A stretch of 64,000 bases of DNA from Nocardiopsis mwathae (lineage in GTDB: Bacteria > Actinomycetota > Actinomycetes > Streptosporangiales > Streptosporangiaceae). Positions within the stretch are counted from its first letter, which is position 1. The number at the start of each line of letters is the position of its first letter. The translations under genes were made by a program, and so were the position numbers. The notes under the pieces were generated by a model, which saw only the letters and a list, made by a program, of their open reading frames with translations, made no database searches and was not told the origin of the DNA. Where the stretch lies: NCBI RefSeq assembly GCF_014201195.1, contig NZ_JACHDS010000001.1:2418001-2482000 (forward strand), given 5' to 3'. Below, piece by piece: positions 1 through 8,137 of the stretch.

Positions 1-33
1 TTCGACCGACTGCCGCCCTGCCATCTCGCTCAT
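1..33 (-). CDS. Start of a divergent gene, probably a sugar-operon regulator (partial)
   Basis: On the minus strand an ATG at 33 opens a frame reading MSEMAGRQSVE to the window edge. Only 11 codons are visible, so the product cannot be recognised. It points away from the polyol import operon and shares a 136-base intergenic region with it that carries repeated TCACATG half-sites. That arrangement is typical of a DeoR-, SorC- or LacI-type local regulator, but this is inference from position alone. Confidence 0.35.
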   Translation of the reverse strand, partial: MSEMAGRQSVE

Positions 34-132
34 GTGAGTCCGCCCATGCTCATAGGCAAACCATACATTGACATCGGCTTTCACATGTGTTTTACATGAC
101 ATTAGACATATGAGAACACTACCGCTCACATG
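31..132. promoter_or_regulatory. Promoter and candidate operator half-sites of the polyol operon
   Basis: A near-consensus promoter faces right: TTGACA (68-73), 18 bases, TTACAT (92-97). TCACATG occurs at 81-87 and 126-132, and its reverse complement CATGTGA at 31-37. The copy at 81-87 is part of the palindrome CACATGTG (82-89), which lies in the spacer between -35 and -10, a position suited to repression. The copy at 31-37 overlaps the start codon of the divergent gene. This could be autoregulation by that gene's product, which is an inference. Confidence 0.45.
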
Positions 133-169
133 AGCATGAATCTCGGTGGGCGGACGGCAAGGAGCGACC

Positions 170-1180
170 GTGCGCGCAGCCATCATCGAGCAGCCTGGAT
201 CGATCACCGTCGGTGAGCGGCCCGACCCCGCACCGGGTACGGAGGGGGTCGTCGTCCGGGTCGGTGCGTGCGGCATCTGCGGCACCGACCTGCACATCGC
301 CGACGGCGAGTTCCCGCCCAGCCCCTACCCGCTGGTCCCCGGGCACGAGTTCGCCGGTGAGATCGTCGCCGTCGGCGCCGACGCGCCCGGCGGACTCCGC
401 GTCGGCGACCGGGTCGCCGTCGACCCCTCGCTCTTCTGCGGGCACTGCGACTACTGCCGGGCCGGACGCGGCAACCTCTGCGCCGACTGGGGCGCCACCG
501 GCGACACCGTGGACGGGGCGTTCGCCGAATACGTCGCCGTCCCCGCCGCCAACTGCTACCGGATGCCCGAAGCGATGGGCTTCCGCGAGGGCGCGCTGGT
601 CGAGCCGCTGTCGTGTGCGGTGCACGGCGTCCGCCGCATCGGCGTGAGCGCGGGCGAGCGGTTCCTGCTCGTCGGCGCGGGGACCATGGGCCTGCTGCTG
701 CAGCAGCTGCTCCAGCACAGCGGCGCCCGCGTCACCATGGTCGACCGCAACGCCGAGCGGCTGAAGATCGCCGCCGACCTCGGCGCGCACGCGGTGGCCA
801 CGGACACCGCCGACCTCCACGACGAGCTCTTCGACGCCGCCGTGGACGTCACCGGCGCCCCGCCCGCGATCGAGGCCGCGTTCAACGCGCTGCGGCGCGG
901 CGGGCGCCTGCTCATCTTCGGCGTCGCCGCCGACGACGCCCGCGTCAACCTCTCGCCGTTCCGCATCTACAACGACGAGATCACCGTGGTCGGCTCGATG
1001 GCCGTGCTGAACAGCTTCGGCGCGGCCCTGGATCTGCTGGCCGCGGGCGTGGTCCGCACCGCGCCGCTGCTCAGCCACGCCCTGCCGCTGGAGGACTTCC
1101 CCGCCGCACTGGACCTGACGCGGTCGGGTGCGGGGGTCAAGGTGCAGGTCGTCCCCGACGTCACCGCGGCGCGCCGGTAG
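170..1180 (+). CDS. Zinc-dependent medium-chain alcohol/polyol dehydrogenase
   Basis: The 336-residue product belongs to the medium-chain dehydrogenase family of sorbitol/threonine-type enzymes, which oxidise a secondary alcohol with NAD(P)+ in the cytoplasm. The catalytic-zinc region has CGICGTD followed by PGHEFAG, and a four-cysteine structural-zinc loop reads CGHCDYCRAGRGNLC. A Rossmann region follows (VGAGTMGLLLQQLL, then VDRN). I chose GTG at 170 because AAGGAG at 159-164 sits 5 bases upstream; an earlier in-frame GTG at 146 lacks such a site. It is first in an operon with a binding protein and two permeases, so it probably oxidises the imported polyol (sorbitol or mannitol class). The exact substrate is not readable. 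Confidence 0.85.
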   Translation: MRAAIIEQPGSITVGERPDPAPGTEGVVVRVGACGICGTDLHIADGEFPPSPYPLVPGHEFAGEIVAVGADAPGGLRVGDRVAVDPSLFCGHCDYCRAGRGNLCADWGATGDTVDGAFAEYVAVPAANCYRMPEAMGFREGALVEPLSCAVHGVRRIGVSAGERFLLVGAGTMGLLLQQLLQHSGARVTMVDRNAERLKIAADLGAHAVATDTADLHDELFDAAVDVTGAPPAIEAAFNALRRGGRLLIFGVAADDARVNLSPFRIYNDEITVVGSMAVLNSFGAALDLLAAGVVRTAPLLSHALPLEDFPAALDLTRSGAGVKVQVVPDVTAARR

Positions 1181-1216
1181 CGCGAGCCGCCGCGACCGGG
1201 CCGGAAGGAATGCCAC

Positions 1217-2596
1217 GTGAAGCACAGCGATCCGCGCACCGCCGCCCGCGGCCTCCTGCCCGCCGCCGCGCTCACCGCCGGAGCCCTGCTGCTCACCGGC
1301 TGCGCCGGGGCCGGTGCCGTGGCCGACCGCAACGGCGAGAGCTCGATCGTCATCGCGATCGTCGCCAACCCGCAGATGCAGGACGCCATCTCGCTGCAGT
1401 CGCGGTTCGAGGCCGAGAACCCCGGTGTCAAGGCGAACTTCGTGTCGCTTCCGGAGAACGAGGCGCGCGCCAAGATCACCACCTCGGTCGCGGCGGGCGG
1501 CGGCGAGTTCGACGCGGTCATGATCAGCAACTACGAGACCGCGCAGTGGGCGGAGTTCGGCTGGCTGGAGAACCTCGGCCCCTACATGGAGCGGACCGAG
1601 GGCTATGACGCCGACGACTTCATCCCCTCCATCCGCGAGGACCTGTCGTATGAGGGCGACATGTACTCGGTGCCGTTCTACGGCGAGACGTCGTTCGTCG
1701 CCTACCGCGAGGACCTGTTCGAGCAGGCCGGGGTCGAGATGCCGGACGACCCCACCTGGCCGGAGATCGCCGATCTCGCCGCCGCCCTGGACGGCGTCGA
1801 GCCCGGCGTCGCGGGCATCTGCATGCGCGGGCTGGCCGGGTGGGGCGAAGTCCTGGCCCCGTTCAACAGCCTGCTGCACACCTTCGGCGGACGCTGGTAC
1901 GACGAGGACTGGAACGCCCGACTGGACTCCGCGAAGTTCCGCGAGGCCGCCGAGTTCTACGTGGACCTGGCCCGCGAGCACGGCCAGCCAGGCGCGGCCA
2001 ACAGCGGCTTCGGCGACTGCCTGAACCGCTACAGCCAGGGCAGGGCGGCGATGTTCATCGACTCCACGTCGATGGTGAGCACCGTCGAGGACGCGGACGC
2101 CAGCACCGTCGTCGGCAGGAGCGGGTACGTGCCCGCGCCGGTACTCGACACCGACCAGGGCGGCTGGCTCTACACCTGGTCACTGGCGATCCCCGCGTCA
2201 TCCGAGCACAAGGACGAGGCGTGGGCCTTCCTGTCCTGGATGACCGACAAGGACTACATCCGGCTGGTCGGCGAGGAGTACGGCTGGCAGCGGGTGCCCC
2301 CGGGCAACCGGCTGTCCACGTTCGACATCCCCGAGTACCAGGAGGTCGCCGGGGCCTACGCCGACCCGATGCTGCGCGGTATCGAGGGCCTCGACCCCGC
2401 GGACCCCACCGTGGACCCCGTTCCCTACTCCGGCATCGGATTCCTGGCGATCCCCGAGTTCCAGGACCTCGGAACGCGTGTCAGCCAGCAGCTGAGCGCG
2501 GCCATCGCCGGGCGCATCAGCGTGGAGGAGGCGCTGGAGCAGAGCCAGCGCTACGCCCAGGTCGTGGGCGACGGCTATAAGGAGGAGGGCCGATGA
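1217..2596 (+). CDS. Sugar/polyol ABC transporter substrate-binding lipoprotein
   Basis: This 459-residue family 1 extracellular solute-binding protein has a lipoprotein signal: a basic N-terminus, a hydrophobic stretch and the lipobox LTGC near residue 31, so it should be anchored outside the membrane. The body shows the usual elements of sugar-binding proteins, including a segment like VPFYGETSFVAYREDLF and a C-terminal WAFLSWMTDKDYIRL region. It would capture the substrate and deliver it to the two permeases downstream. Its end overlaps the next start by 4 bases (ATGA at 2593-2596). Sequence and gene context favour a sorbitol/mannitol-type ligand over a disaccharide, but this is inferred. 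Confidence 0.88.
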   Translation: MKHSDPRTAARGLLPAAALTAGALLLTGCAGAGAVADRNGESSIVIAIVANPQMQDAISLQSRFEAENPGVKANFVSLPENEARAKITTSVAAGGGEFDAVMISNYETAQWAEFGWLENLGPYMERTEGYDADDFIPSIREDLSYEGDMYSVPFYGETSFVAYREDLFEQAGVEMPDDPTWPEIADLAAALDGVEPGVAGICMRGLAGWGEVLAPFNSLLHTFGGRWYDEDWNARLDSAKFREAAEFYVDLAREHGQPGAANSGFGDCLNRYSQGRAAMFIDSTSMVSTVEDADASTVVGRSGYVPAPVLDTDQGGWLYTWSLAIPASSEHKDEAWAFLSWMTDKDYIRLVGEEYGWQRVPPGNRLSTFDIPEYQEVAGAYADPMLRGIEGLDPADPTVDPVPYSGIGFLAIPEFQDLGTRVSQQLSAAIAGRISVEEALEQSQRYAQVVGDGYKEEGR

Positions 2597-3525
2597 GCCC
2601 GACGACGCACGCGGCCGCCCGCCTGGACCCGCGGTCGGCGGAGCGGGCCCGCGGCTGGGCCCGGCGCGCCCCGCTGATGCCGGCGCTGATCTTCATGATC
2701 GTGGTCACCCAGCTGCCGTTCCTGTTCACGATCTTCTACTCCACGCAGTCCTGGAACCTGGTGCGCCCCGGTTCCCGGGAGTTCATCGGGCTGGCCAACT
2801 ACGCGGCGGTGCTGACCGACGCCACGTTCCTCACCGCCGCGCTCAACACCGTGCTGATCACGGCGTCGTGCGTGCTGGTCTCGATGGCGCTGGGCATCGG
2901 CCTGGCCTTGCTGCTGGACCGCGGGTTCCAGGGGCGCGGGGTGGTGCGCACGCTGCTGATCACCCCGTTCCTCATCCTGCCGGTGGCCACGGCGCTGCTG
3001 TGGAAGCACATCATGTTCGAGCCGGTGTTCGGGCTGGTCAACTTCGTCCTGTCCCCGTTCGGGGCGGGGAACGTGGACTGGGCTGCCCAGCACCCGGTCA
3101 TCGCGGTGGTCACCGCCATGGTGTGGCAGTGGACGCCGTTCATGATGCTGCTGGTGCTGGCCGGGCTGCAGAGCCAGGGCCGCGACGTCATCGAGGCCGG
3201 GGAGGTCGACGGCGCGAACCGCTGGCAGATGTTCACCGCCATCACCCTGCCGCACCTGCGCCGCTACATCGAGCTGGGCGTGCTGCTCGGGTCGATCTAC
3301 GTGGTCAACACCTTCGACACGATCTACATGATGACCCAGGGCGGGCCCGGGACGGCCAGCGCCAACCTGCCCTTCTACATCTACCAGCGCACGTTCCTCG
3401 GTTTCGACATCGGCCAGTCCGCCGCCATGGGCGTCATCGTCGTCGTCGGCACCGTCATCGTGGCCATGCTCGCGCTGCGGTTGATCTTCCGGTCGTTCAT
3501 GGCCGGCCAGGAGGCGATGTCGTGA
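2593..3525 (+). CDS. Sugar ABC transporter permease, MalF/UgpA type
   Basis: A 310-residue inner-membrane permease with about six hydrophobic segments. The EAA loop that contacts the ATPase is visible as EAGEVDGANRWQMFTAITLP in the C-terminal third. An N-terminal segment PALIFMIVVTQLPFLFTIFYS is typical of the MalF/UgpA branch. The start ATG overlaps the stop of the binding-protein gene, and the 3' end overlaps the start of the second permease, so the three are translationally coupled. No ATP-binding subunit follows in this operon. Confidence 0.9.
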   Translation: MSPTTHAAARLDPRSAERARGWARRAPLMPALIFMIVVTQLPFLFTIFYSTQSWNLVRPGSREFIGLANYAAVLTDATFLTAALNTVLITASCVLVSMALGIGLALLLDRGFQGRGVVRTLLITPFLILPVATALLWKHIMFEPVFGLVNFVLSPFGAGNVDWAAQHPVIAVVTAMVWQWTPFMMLLVLAGLQSQGRDVIEAGEVDGANRWQMFTAITLPHLRRYIELGVLLGSIYVVNTFDTIYMMTQGGPGTASANLPFYIYQRTFLGFDIGQSAAMGVIVVVGTVIVAMLALRLIFRSFMAGQEAMS

Positions 3526-4448
3526 CCACCGCAGCTCCCACCGGACCCGCGGCGTCGGCGAGCCGTGCCGGGGGCGGGCGGGCCGGGACCACCGGGGTTC
3601 CGCGCCGTGTCGGCCGCCCGCGCGCCCGACGGCGCAAGAGCGGCGCCCGCGGCATCGCATTGACCGCGCTGACCTGGGGCATCGCCCTGCTGTTCGTCTC
3701 ACCCGCGCTGTGGATGGTGCTGACCGCCTTCAAGCAGGAGGGCGATGCCGCCACCGACCCGCCCACGGTGCTGTTCGAGCCGACCCTGGAGCGGTTCGGC
3801 GGTGTGGTCGACTCCGGCATCCTGCCCTACCTCGCCAACTCGATGGTCGCCACGCTGGTCTCGACGTCGCTGGTGCTGCTGCTGGGGGTACCGGCCGCCT
3901 ACGCGCTGTCGATCCGCCCGATCAAACGCACCCAGGACGCGCTGTTCTTCTTCATCTCGACGAAGATGCTGCCGGTGGTGGCGGTGGTGGTCCCGCTGTA
4001 CGTCGCCGCGGCGCAGGTGCGGATGCTCGACAACGTCTGGACGCTGGTGGTGCTCTACACCGCGATGAACCTGCCGATCGCGGTGTGGATGCTGCGCTCG
4101 TTCTTCCTGGAGGTACCCAAGGGCATCGTCGAGGCGGCGCAGATGGAGGGAGCGGGGCTGCCCCGGGTGCTGTGGTCGGTGATGCTGCCGGTGATGGCGC
4201 CCGGCATCGCCGCGACCGCGCTGATCTGCATGATCTTCTCGTGGAACGAGTTCTTCTTCGCGGTGAACCTGACCGCGGTGCAGGCGGCCACGGCGCCGGT
4301 GTTCATGGTCGGCTTCATCACCAGTGAGGGGTTGTTCCTGGCCCAGCTGTCGGCCGCGGCCACCCTGGTGTCGCTGCCGATCGTGGTGGTCGGCTGGATC
4401 GCCCAGCGCCAGCTGGTCCGGGGTCTGTCGATGGGCGCGGTGAAGTAG
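3522..4448 (+). CDS. Sugar ABC transporter permease, MalG/UgpE type
   Basis: A 308-residue partner permease. The frame is open far upstream, but GTG at 3522 overlaps the previous stop (GTGA, 3522-3525) and has AGGAGG at 3509-3514, so I take it as the start. It has an unusually basic, Arg/Gly-rich cytoplasmic N-terminus of about 45 residues before the first membrane segment. The EAA loop reads EAAQMEGAGLPRVLWSVMLP, and the C-terminus has the family ending GLSMGAVK. Together with the preceding permease it would form the channel. The ATPase must come from elsewhere; the MsiK-like gene at 62061 is a candidate. Confidence 0.9.
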   Translation: MTTAAPTGPAASASRAGGGRAGTTGVPRRVGRPRARRRKSGARGIALTALTWGIALLFVSPALWMVLTAFKQEGDAATDPPTVLFEPTLERFGGVVDSGILPYLANSMVATLVSTSLVLLLGVPAAYALSIRPIKRTQDALFFFISTKMLPVVAVVVPLYVAAAQVRMLDNVWTLVVLYTAMNLPIAVWMLRSFFLEVPKGIVEAAQMEGAGLPRVLWSVMLPVMAPGIAATALICMIFSWNEFFFAVNLTAVQAATAPVFMVGFITSEGLFLAQLSAAATLVSLPIVVVGWIAQRQLVRGLSMGAVK

Positions 4449-4455
4449 CCGACCC

Positions 4456-4483
4456 GCGGCCGCGCCCCTGTGGGCGCGGCCGC
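4456..4483. terminator. Bidirectional hairpin terminator
   Basis: GCGGCCGCGCCC (4456-4467) and GGGCGCGGCCGC (4472-4483) form a perfect 12-bp stem with a CTGT loop. It lies 8 bases after the permease stop and 6 bases before the stop of the convergent oxidoreductase gene, so it can end both transcripts. There is no T tract, as is common in actinomycetes. Confidence 0.75.
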
Positions 4484-4488
4484 CCGGT

Positions 4489-5838
4489 TCAGCCCCGCAC
4501 GGCCCCGGTCCCGGTCCGCCCGGCCGGGGCCGGGCCGCAGCAGCCGGCCTCCTCGGTGGGGTCGGGCTCCTCGGTGAGTCCCGAGCCGCTGCACACGCCG
4601 GTTTCGGGGAGGGTCAGCTCGACGCGCGCGGCCGCCTCGTGGTCGCCGGCGATCCGCGCGGCGATGCTGCGCACCTGCTCGAACCCGGTCAGGGCGAGGA
4701 AGGTGGGGGCACGGCCGTAGGACTTCATGCCCGCCAGGTAGAAGCCGGGCTCGGGGTGGGCGAGCTCCTCGGCCCCGTGTGGGTAGACCGTGCCGCAGGA
4801 GTGCATGTTGGGGTCGATGAGGGGGGCCAGCCCGACCGGTGCCTGCAGGGCGGGGTCGAGGCCGAGCCGGACCTCGGAGAGCCAGGACAGGTCGGGGCGG
4901 AAGCCGGTCAGGGCCACGACCTCGTCGACGGGGCCGAGCTCCCGCCCGCTGTCGTCGGCCAGCACCACGCGGCCGCCCTCGCACCGCACCGCGGCGGTCC
5001 GGAAACCGGTGGCCAGCTCGATGCGCCCGGCGTCGACCGCCGCCTTGGCGCGAATGCCCAGCGCGCCGCGGGCCGCCAGCCGGTCGGCCTCCCCACCGCC
5101 GAACGCGTCGCCGACCTCACCCCTGCGCAGCACCCAGAGGACCCGCGTGCCCGGCTCGGCCTCGGCCAGCTCCGACAGCGCCACGAGTGTCGTCAGCGCG
5201 GAGTGGCCGCGCCCGACGACGGCGGTGCGGCGGCCCCCGTAGCGCCGCCGGGCCTCGGCGTCGGCGAGGTCGGGGATGCGGTGGGAGATGCCGTCGGAGA
5301 CGGAGGCGTCGAGCTCCCCGAGAGCGGGCAGCCCGTCGGCGCCGAGCGGGTTGGGGGTGGTCCAGGTTCCGGAGGCGTCGATGACGGCGCGGGCGAGGAT
5401 CCGCTCCTCGGCCCCGTCGGCCCCGCGGATGTGAACGGTGAACGGCTGCTCCGAGCGCCCGGCGTCGACGACCCGGTCGCGGCCGCGCCGCGCCACGCCG
5501 ATGGCCTCGGTGCCGAACCGGAGGCGGACGCGGCCCCGGTTTCCCAGGGCGTCGGCCAGGGGGCGCAGGTAGGTCCGCACCCACTCGGCGCCGGTGGGGT
5601 AGGCCGCGTCGGCCGGGCGCTGCCGACCCTCTGCGGCGAGGATCTTCTCGGCGGCGGGGGCGATGAGGTCGCGCCAGGAGGAGAAGAGGCGGACGTGGCC
5701 CCATTCGCCGACCGCCGCCCCGGCGGTCGCGCCCTTTTCCAGGACCAGGACGGGCAGGCCGCGCTGCTCCAGTTCGGCCGCTGCGGCCAGCCCCACCGGG
5801 CCCGCGCCGATCACCGCGACCGGCAATCCGTCGACCAT
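4489..5838 (-). CDS. FAD/NAD(P)-dependent oxidoreductase of an arsenic-type module
   Basis: This 449-residue flavoprotein has an N-terminal FAD fingerprint (GAGPVGLAAAAELEQRG, ending in LVLEKG) and a second dinucleotide fold (VVGRGHSALTTL) near the middle. It resembles the flavin monooxygenase-like proteins that accompany ArsR genes in actinomycetes (ArsO-type in name), whose reaction is poorly defined. The C-terminal tail carries extra cysteines (GVCSGSG and GCCGPAP), which could bind trivalent arsenic; that is speculation. ATG at 5838 is preceded by GGAAAGG with a proper spacing; an ATG at 5853 has no ribosome site. It diverges from the ArsR-GNAT gene across a 93-base control region and is convergent with the polyol operon. 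Confidence 0.75.
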   Translation of the reverse strand: MVDGLPVAVIGAGPVGLAAAAELEQRGLPVLVLEKGATAGAAVGEWGHVRLFSSWRDLIAPAAEKILAAEGRQRPADAAYPTGAEWVRTYLRPLADALGNRGRVRLRFGTEAIGVARRGRDRVVDAGRSEQPFTVHIRGADGAEERILARAVIDASGTWTTPNPLGADGLPALGELDASVSDGISHRIPDLADAEARRRYGGRRTAVVGRGHSALTTLVALSELAEAEPGTRVLWVLRRGEVGDAFGGGEADRLAARGALGIRAKAAVDAGRIELATGFRTAAVRCEGGRVVLADDSGRELGPVDEVVALTGFRPDLSWLSEVRLGLDPALQAPVGLAPLIDPNMHSCGTVYPHGAEELAHPEPGFYLAGMKSYGRAPTFLALTGFEQVRSIAARIAGDHEAAARVELTLPETGVCSGSGLTEEPDPTEEAGCCGPAPAGRTGTGAVRG

Positions 5839-5851
5839 GGCACACCTTTCC

Positions 5852-5922
5852 ATCGATGAATGTCGATTGAGTTGGACTTTATCGACATCCATCGATTGAT
5901 GCAACCATCGATCGTGGTCGAT
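5852..5922. promoter_or_regulatory. Three tandem ATCGA-N6-TCGAT operators
   Basis: The same 16-bp inverted repeat, ATCGA, six bases, TCGAT, occurs exactly three times: 5852-5867, 5881-5896 and 5907-5922. Centres are 29 and 26 bp apart. They fill the region between the divergent starts at 5838 and 5932. ArsR/SmtB regulators bind short A/T-edged inverted repeats of this size, so these are probably operators for the adjacent ArsR-GNAT protein controlling both genes. The repeat and its positions are seen directly; the binding is inferred. Confidence 0.75.
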
Positions 5923-5931
5923 AATGAGGCC

Positions 5932-6798
5932 ATGACCGTGACGACGCCCGCGCCCGACGCCCCCGCCCTCGACCCCGCCGACGCCGCGACCTATGCCTCC
6001 TGGTTCGCCTGCCTGGCCGAACCCACGCGCGTCCGGCTCCTGCACGCCATCGCCTCGCGCCCCGGAACGAGCAGCGTCGGGGAGCTGGCCGACAGCCTGG
6101 GCATCGGCCAGCCGACCGTCTCCCACCACCTGCGCAAGCTCGCCGACGTCGGCTTCGTCACCCTGGCCAAGGAGGGCACCTCGACCCGGGTCGCGGTCAA
6201 CCCCGCCTGCTGCACCGGGCTCCCGCACGCGGCCGACGCCGTCATGGGCATGGTGGCCGCACGCCCCTGCTGCCCCGGCGACCTGCCGGACGACGTGACG
6301 GTGCGCGCGATGGAGCCCGGCGACATGGACGCGGTGCGCCGCATCTTCGCGGAGGGCATCGCGACCGGCGAGGCCACCTTCGAGACCGAGGTCCCCGACG
6401 CCGCGACACTCGACGCGACATGGCTGGCCGACCACCGGTGGGTGGCCGAGATCGACGGGGCGGTGGTCGGGTGGGCCGCGGCCGGCCGGGTCTCGAACCG
6501 GGAGGTCTACTCAGGCGTCGCCGAGACCTCGCTCTACGTGGACGAGGCGGAGCGCGGACGCGGTGTCGGCAAGGCGCTGATCCACCGGCAGGTCACCGAG
6601 GCCGACCGGCAGGGCCTGTGGACCCTGCAGTGCTCGGTCTTCCCGGAGAACAAGGCCGGCCTCGCCCTGCACCACTCGGCCGGGTTCCGAACGCTGGGAG
6701 TGCGCGAACGCATCGCCCGGCACCGCGGCCGGTGGCGCGACACGGTCCTGCTGGAACGCCGACGCCCCGACGGTGAGGTGTGCGGCGGCCGGGACTGA
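5932..6798 (+). CDS. ArsR-family regulator fused to an ArsN1/phosphinothricin-type N-acetyltransferase
   Basis: A 288-residue two-domain protein. Residues about 20-95 form an ArsR winged helix (LAEPTRVRLLHAI, then GQPTVSHHLRKLADVGFV). Residues about 123-280 are a GNAT domain of the phosphinothricin/arsinothricin acetyltransferase type, with VYSGVAETSLYV and the acetyl-CoA loop ERGRGVGKALI. Between them lie two cysteine pairs, Cys93-94 and Cys113-114, suited to binding arsenite; Cys27 is also present. ArsN1 is known to acetylate organoarsenical antibiotics such as arsinothricin. I use ATG at 5932; earlier in-frame starts at 5860 and 5899 would run through the operators. No efflux pump or arsenate reductase gene is nearby. 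Confidence 0.85.
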   Translation: MTVTTPAPDAPALDPADAATYASWFACLAEPTRVRLLHAIASRPGTSSVGELADSLGIGQPTVSHHLRKLADVGFVTLAKEGTSTRVAVNPACCTGLPHAADAVMGMVAARPCCPGDLPDDVTVRAMEPGDMDAVRRIFAEGIATGEATFETEVPDAATLDATWLADHRWVAEIDGAVVGWAAAGRVSNREVYSGVAETSLYVDEAERGRGVGKALIHRQVTEADRQGLWTLQCSVFPENKAGLALHHSAGFRTLGVRERIARHRGRWRDTVLLERRRPDGEVCGGRD

Positions 6799-6849
6799 GC
6801 CGACCGCCCACCGCGCGGGCGGCCGTGCCGGTCTCCGCGGTCGGAGCGG

Positions 6850-7869
6850 TCAGAGTTCCGCGGCGATGCGGGCCACGATCTCGGCGGCGGGGGCCTCGGC
6901 GGCCGAGCGGAAGCCGATGCCCGCCCAGAGGTGGAGGGTGTCGGCGTCCCCGGCCTTGGCGGCGGCGGCGCGCATCGGTCCGGTCAGGTAGTGGACCTGC
7001 GGATAGGCGCCGGGAGCCGCCTCGCCGTGGGTGCGCAGGAAGCGGTTGACGATGCCTCGGGCGCGGCGGCCGCTGAAGGCGCGGGTGATGGCGGTCTCGG
7101 AGAAGCGGGCGTCGGCCAGGGCCTGCTTGTGGGTCGCGCTGGCGCCGCACTCGTGGCAGCGGAGGAACGCCGTACCGAGCTGGGCGGCGACGGCGCCACG
7201 GGACAGGACGGCGCGGACTCCCTCGGGGCCGGTGATGCCGCCCGCCGCGACGAGGGGGACGTCGACGGCCGCGCGCACCTCGGTGAGGAGGTCGAGCAGC
7301 GGCACGGTCCGCTCCTGGTCGTCGACGAACGAGCCCTGGTGCCCGCCCGCCTCGGCGCCCTGCACGCACAGGGCGTCCGCCCCGGCCTCGACGGCGATGC
7401 GGGCCTCGGCCGGGGTGGTGACGGTGACGACGACGGCGCTGCCGGCCGCCCGCAGCAGGGCGATGTCACGCGCCTCGGGGCAGCCGAAGGTGAAACTCAC
7501 CACGGGGACGGGCGAGGCGAGGAGGGCGTCCAGTTTCGCCGAGTAGTCGTCATCCCGCCACTCGGCCGGTCCGGGCGCGGCGCCCAGTCGCTCGGCCTCG
7601 GGGGCGATCCGCTCCCGGTAGGCGGCGACCTGCGTCTCGGGGACGGCGCTGCCGCGGTCGGGCATGAAGATGTTGACCCCGAAGTCGCGCGAGGTCAGCG
7701 TGCGCGTCTTCGCGATCTGCTCGGCCATCGACTCGGCGGTCCGGTACCCGGCGGCGAGGAAGCCGATCCCGCCCGCCCCGTTGACCGCCGCGACCAGCTC
7801 CGGCGTGCTGGCGCCGCCCGCCATGGGAGCCGCCACGACCGGAACGCCGATCCCATCGAAAATGCCCAC
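6850..7869 (-). CDS. Nitronate monooxygenase (2-nitropropane dioxygenase family)
   Basis: A 339-residue FMN-dependent TIM-barrel enzyme that oxidatively denitrifies alkyl nitronates; some relatives act in polyketide or fatty-acid metabolism as enoyl reductases. Visible family elements are APMAGG near the N-terminus, GAGGIGFL, VVSFTFGCP, the FMN/phosphate region VQGAEAGGHQG and AAGGITGPEGV. GTG at 7869 has GGGGGAG six bases upstream and puts APMAGG at the usual distance; ATG at 7902 would add 11 residues with no ribosome site. It is convergent with the ArsR-GNAT gene and not obviously linked to it. Confidence 0.85.
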   Translation of the reverse strand: MGIFDGIGVPVVAAPMAGGASTPELVAAVNGAGGIGFLAAGYRTAESMAEQIAKTRTLTSRDFGVNIFMPDRGSAVPETQVAAYRERIAPEAERLGAAPGPAEWRDDDYSAKLDALLASPVPVVSFTFGCPEARDIALLRAAGSAVVVTVTTPAEARIAVEAGADALCVQGAEAGGHQGSFVDDQERTVPLLDLLTEVRAAVDVPLVAAGGITGPEGVRAVLSRGAVAAQLGTAFLRCHECGASATHKQALADARFSETAITRAFSGRRARGIVNRFLRTHGEAAPGAYPQVHYLTGPMRAAAAKAGDADTLHLWAGIGFRSAAEAPAAEIVARIAAEL

Positions 7870-8137
7870 TGTCCACTCCCCCGCGACCGTCGAACGGACC
7901 ATTGCGAAAAGTAAGCATCAGACTCCCATACCCCCCGGACCGCCGATGGCGGGGGTCCGCTCCCGGCACCCCGCGCGGGTCGGCGGGCCTTCGGCCCGGC
8001 ACGCCCCGTCGACGCGAACCGTGGTATGACAGAGTTCACGGCCGCAAACAGTGACAACCGAAGTTAACAGTGATTACTCTTGGAGGTGTCAGCGGACCGA
8101 GCCGCGCCCCCGGCGCGGAGAGAAGGCGGAGATCCCC

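Noticed and set aside
119-1981. 620-codon open frame on the minus strand opposite the dehydrogenase and binding-protein genes
   Set aside because: It is antisense to two well-recognised proteins, its translation is low-complexity Val/Gly/Ala/Arg, and such long antisense frames are normal in very GC-rich DNA.
5860-5931. ATG at 5860 as the start of the ArsR-GNAT gene
   Set aside because: The added residues would be encoded by the operator repeats themselves and do not resemble an ArsR N-terminus.
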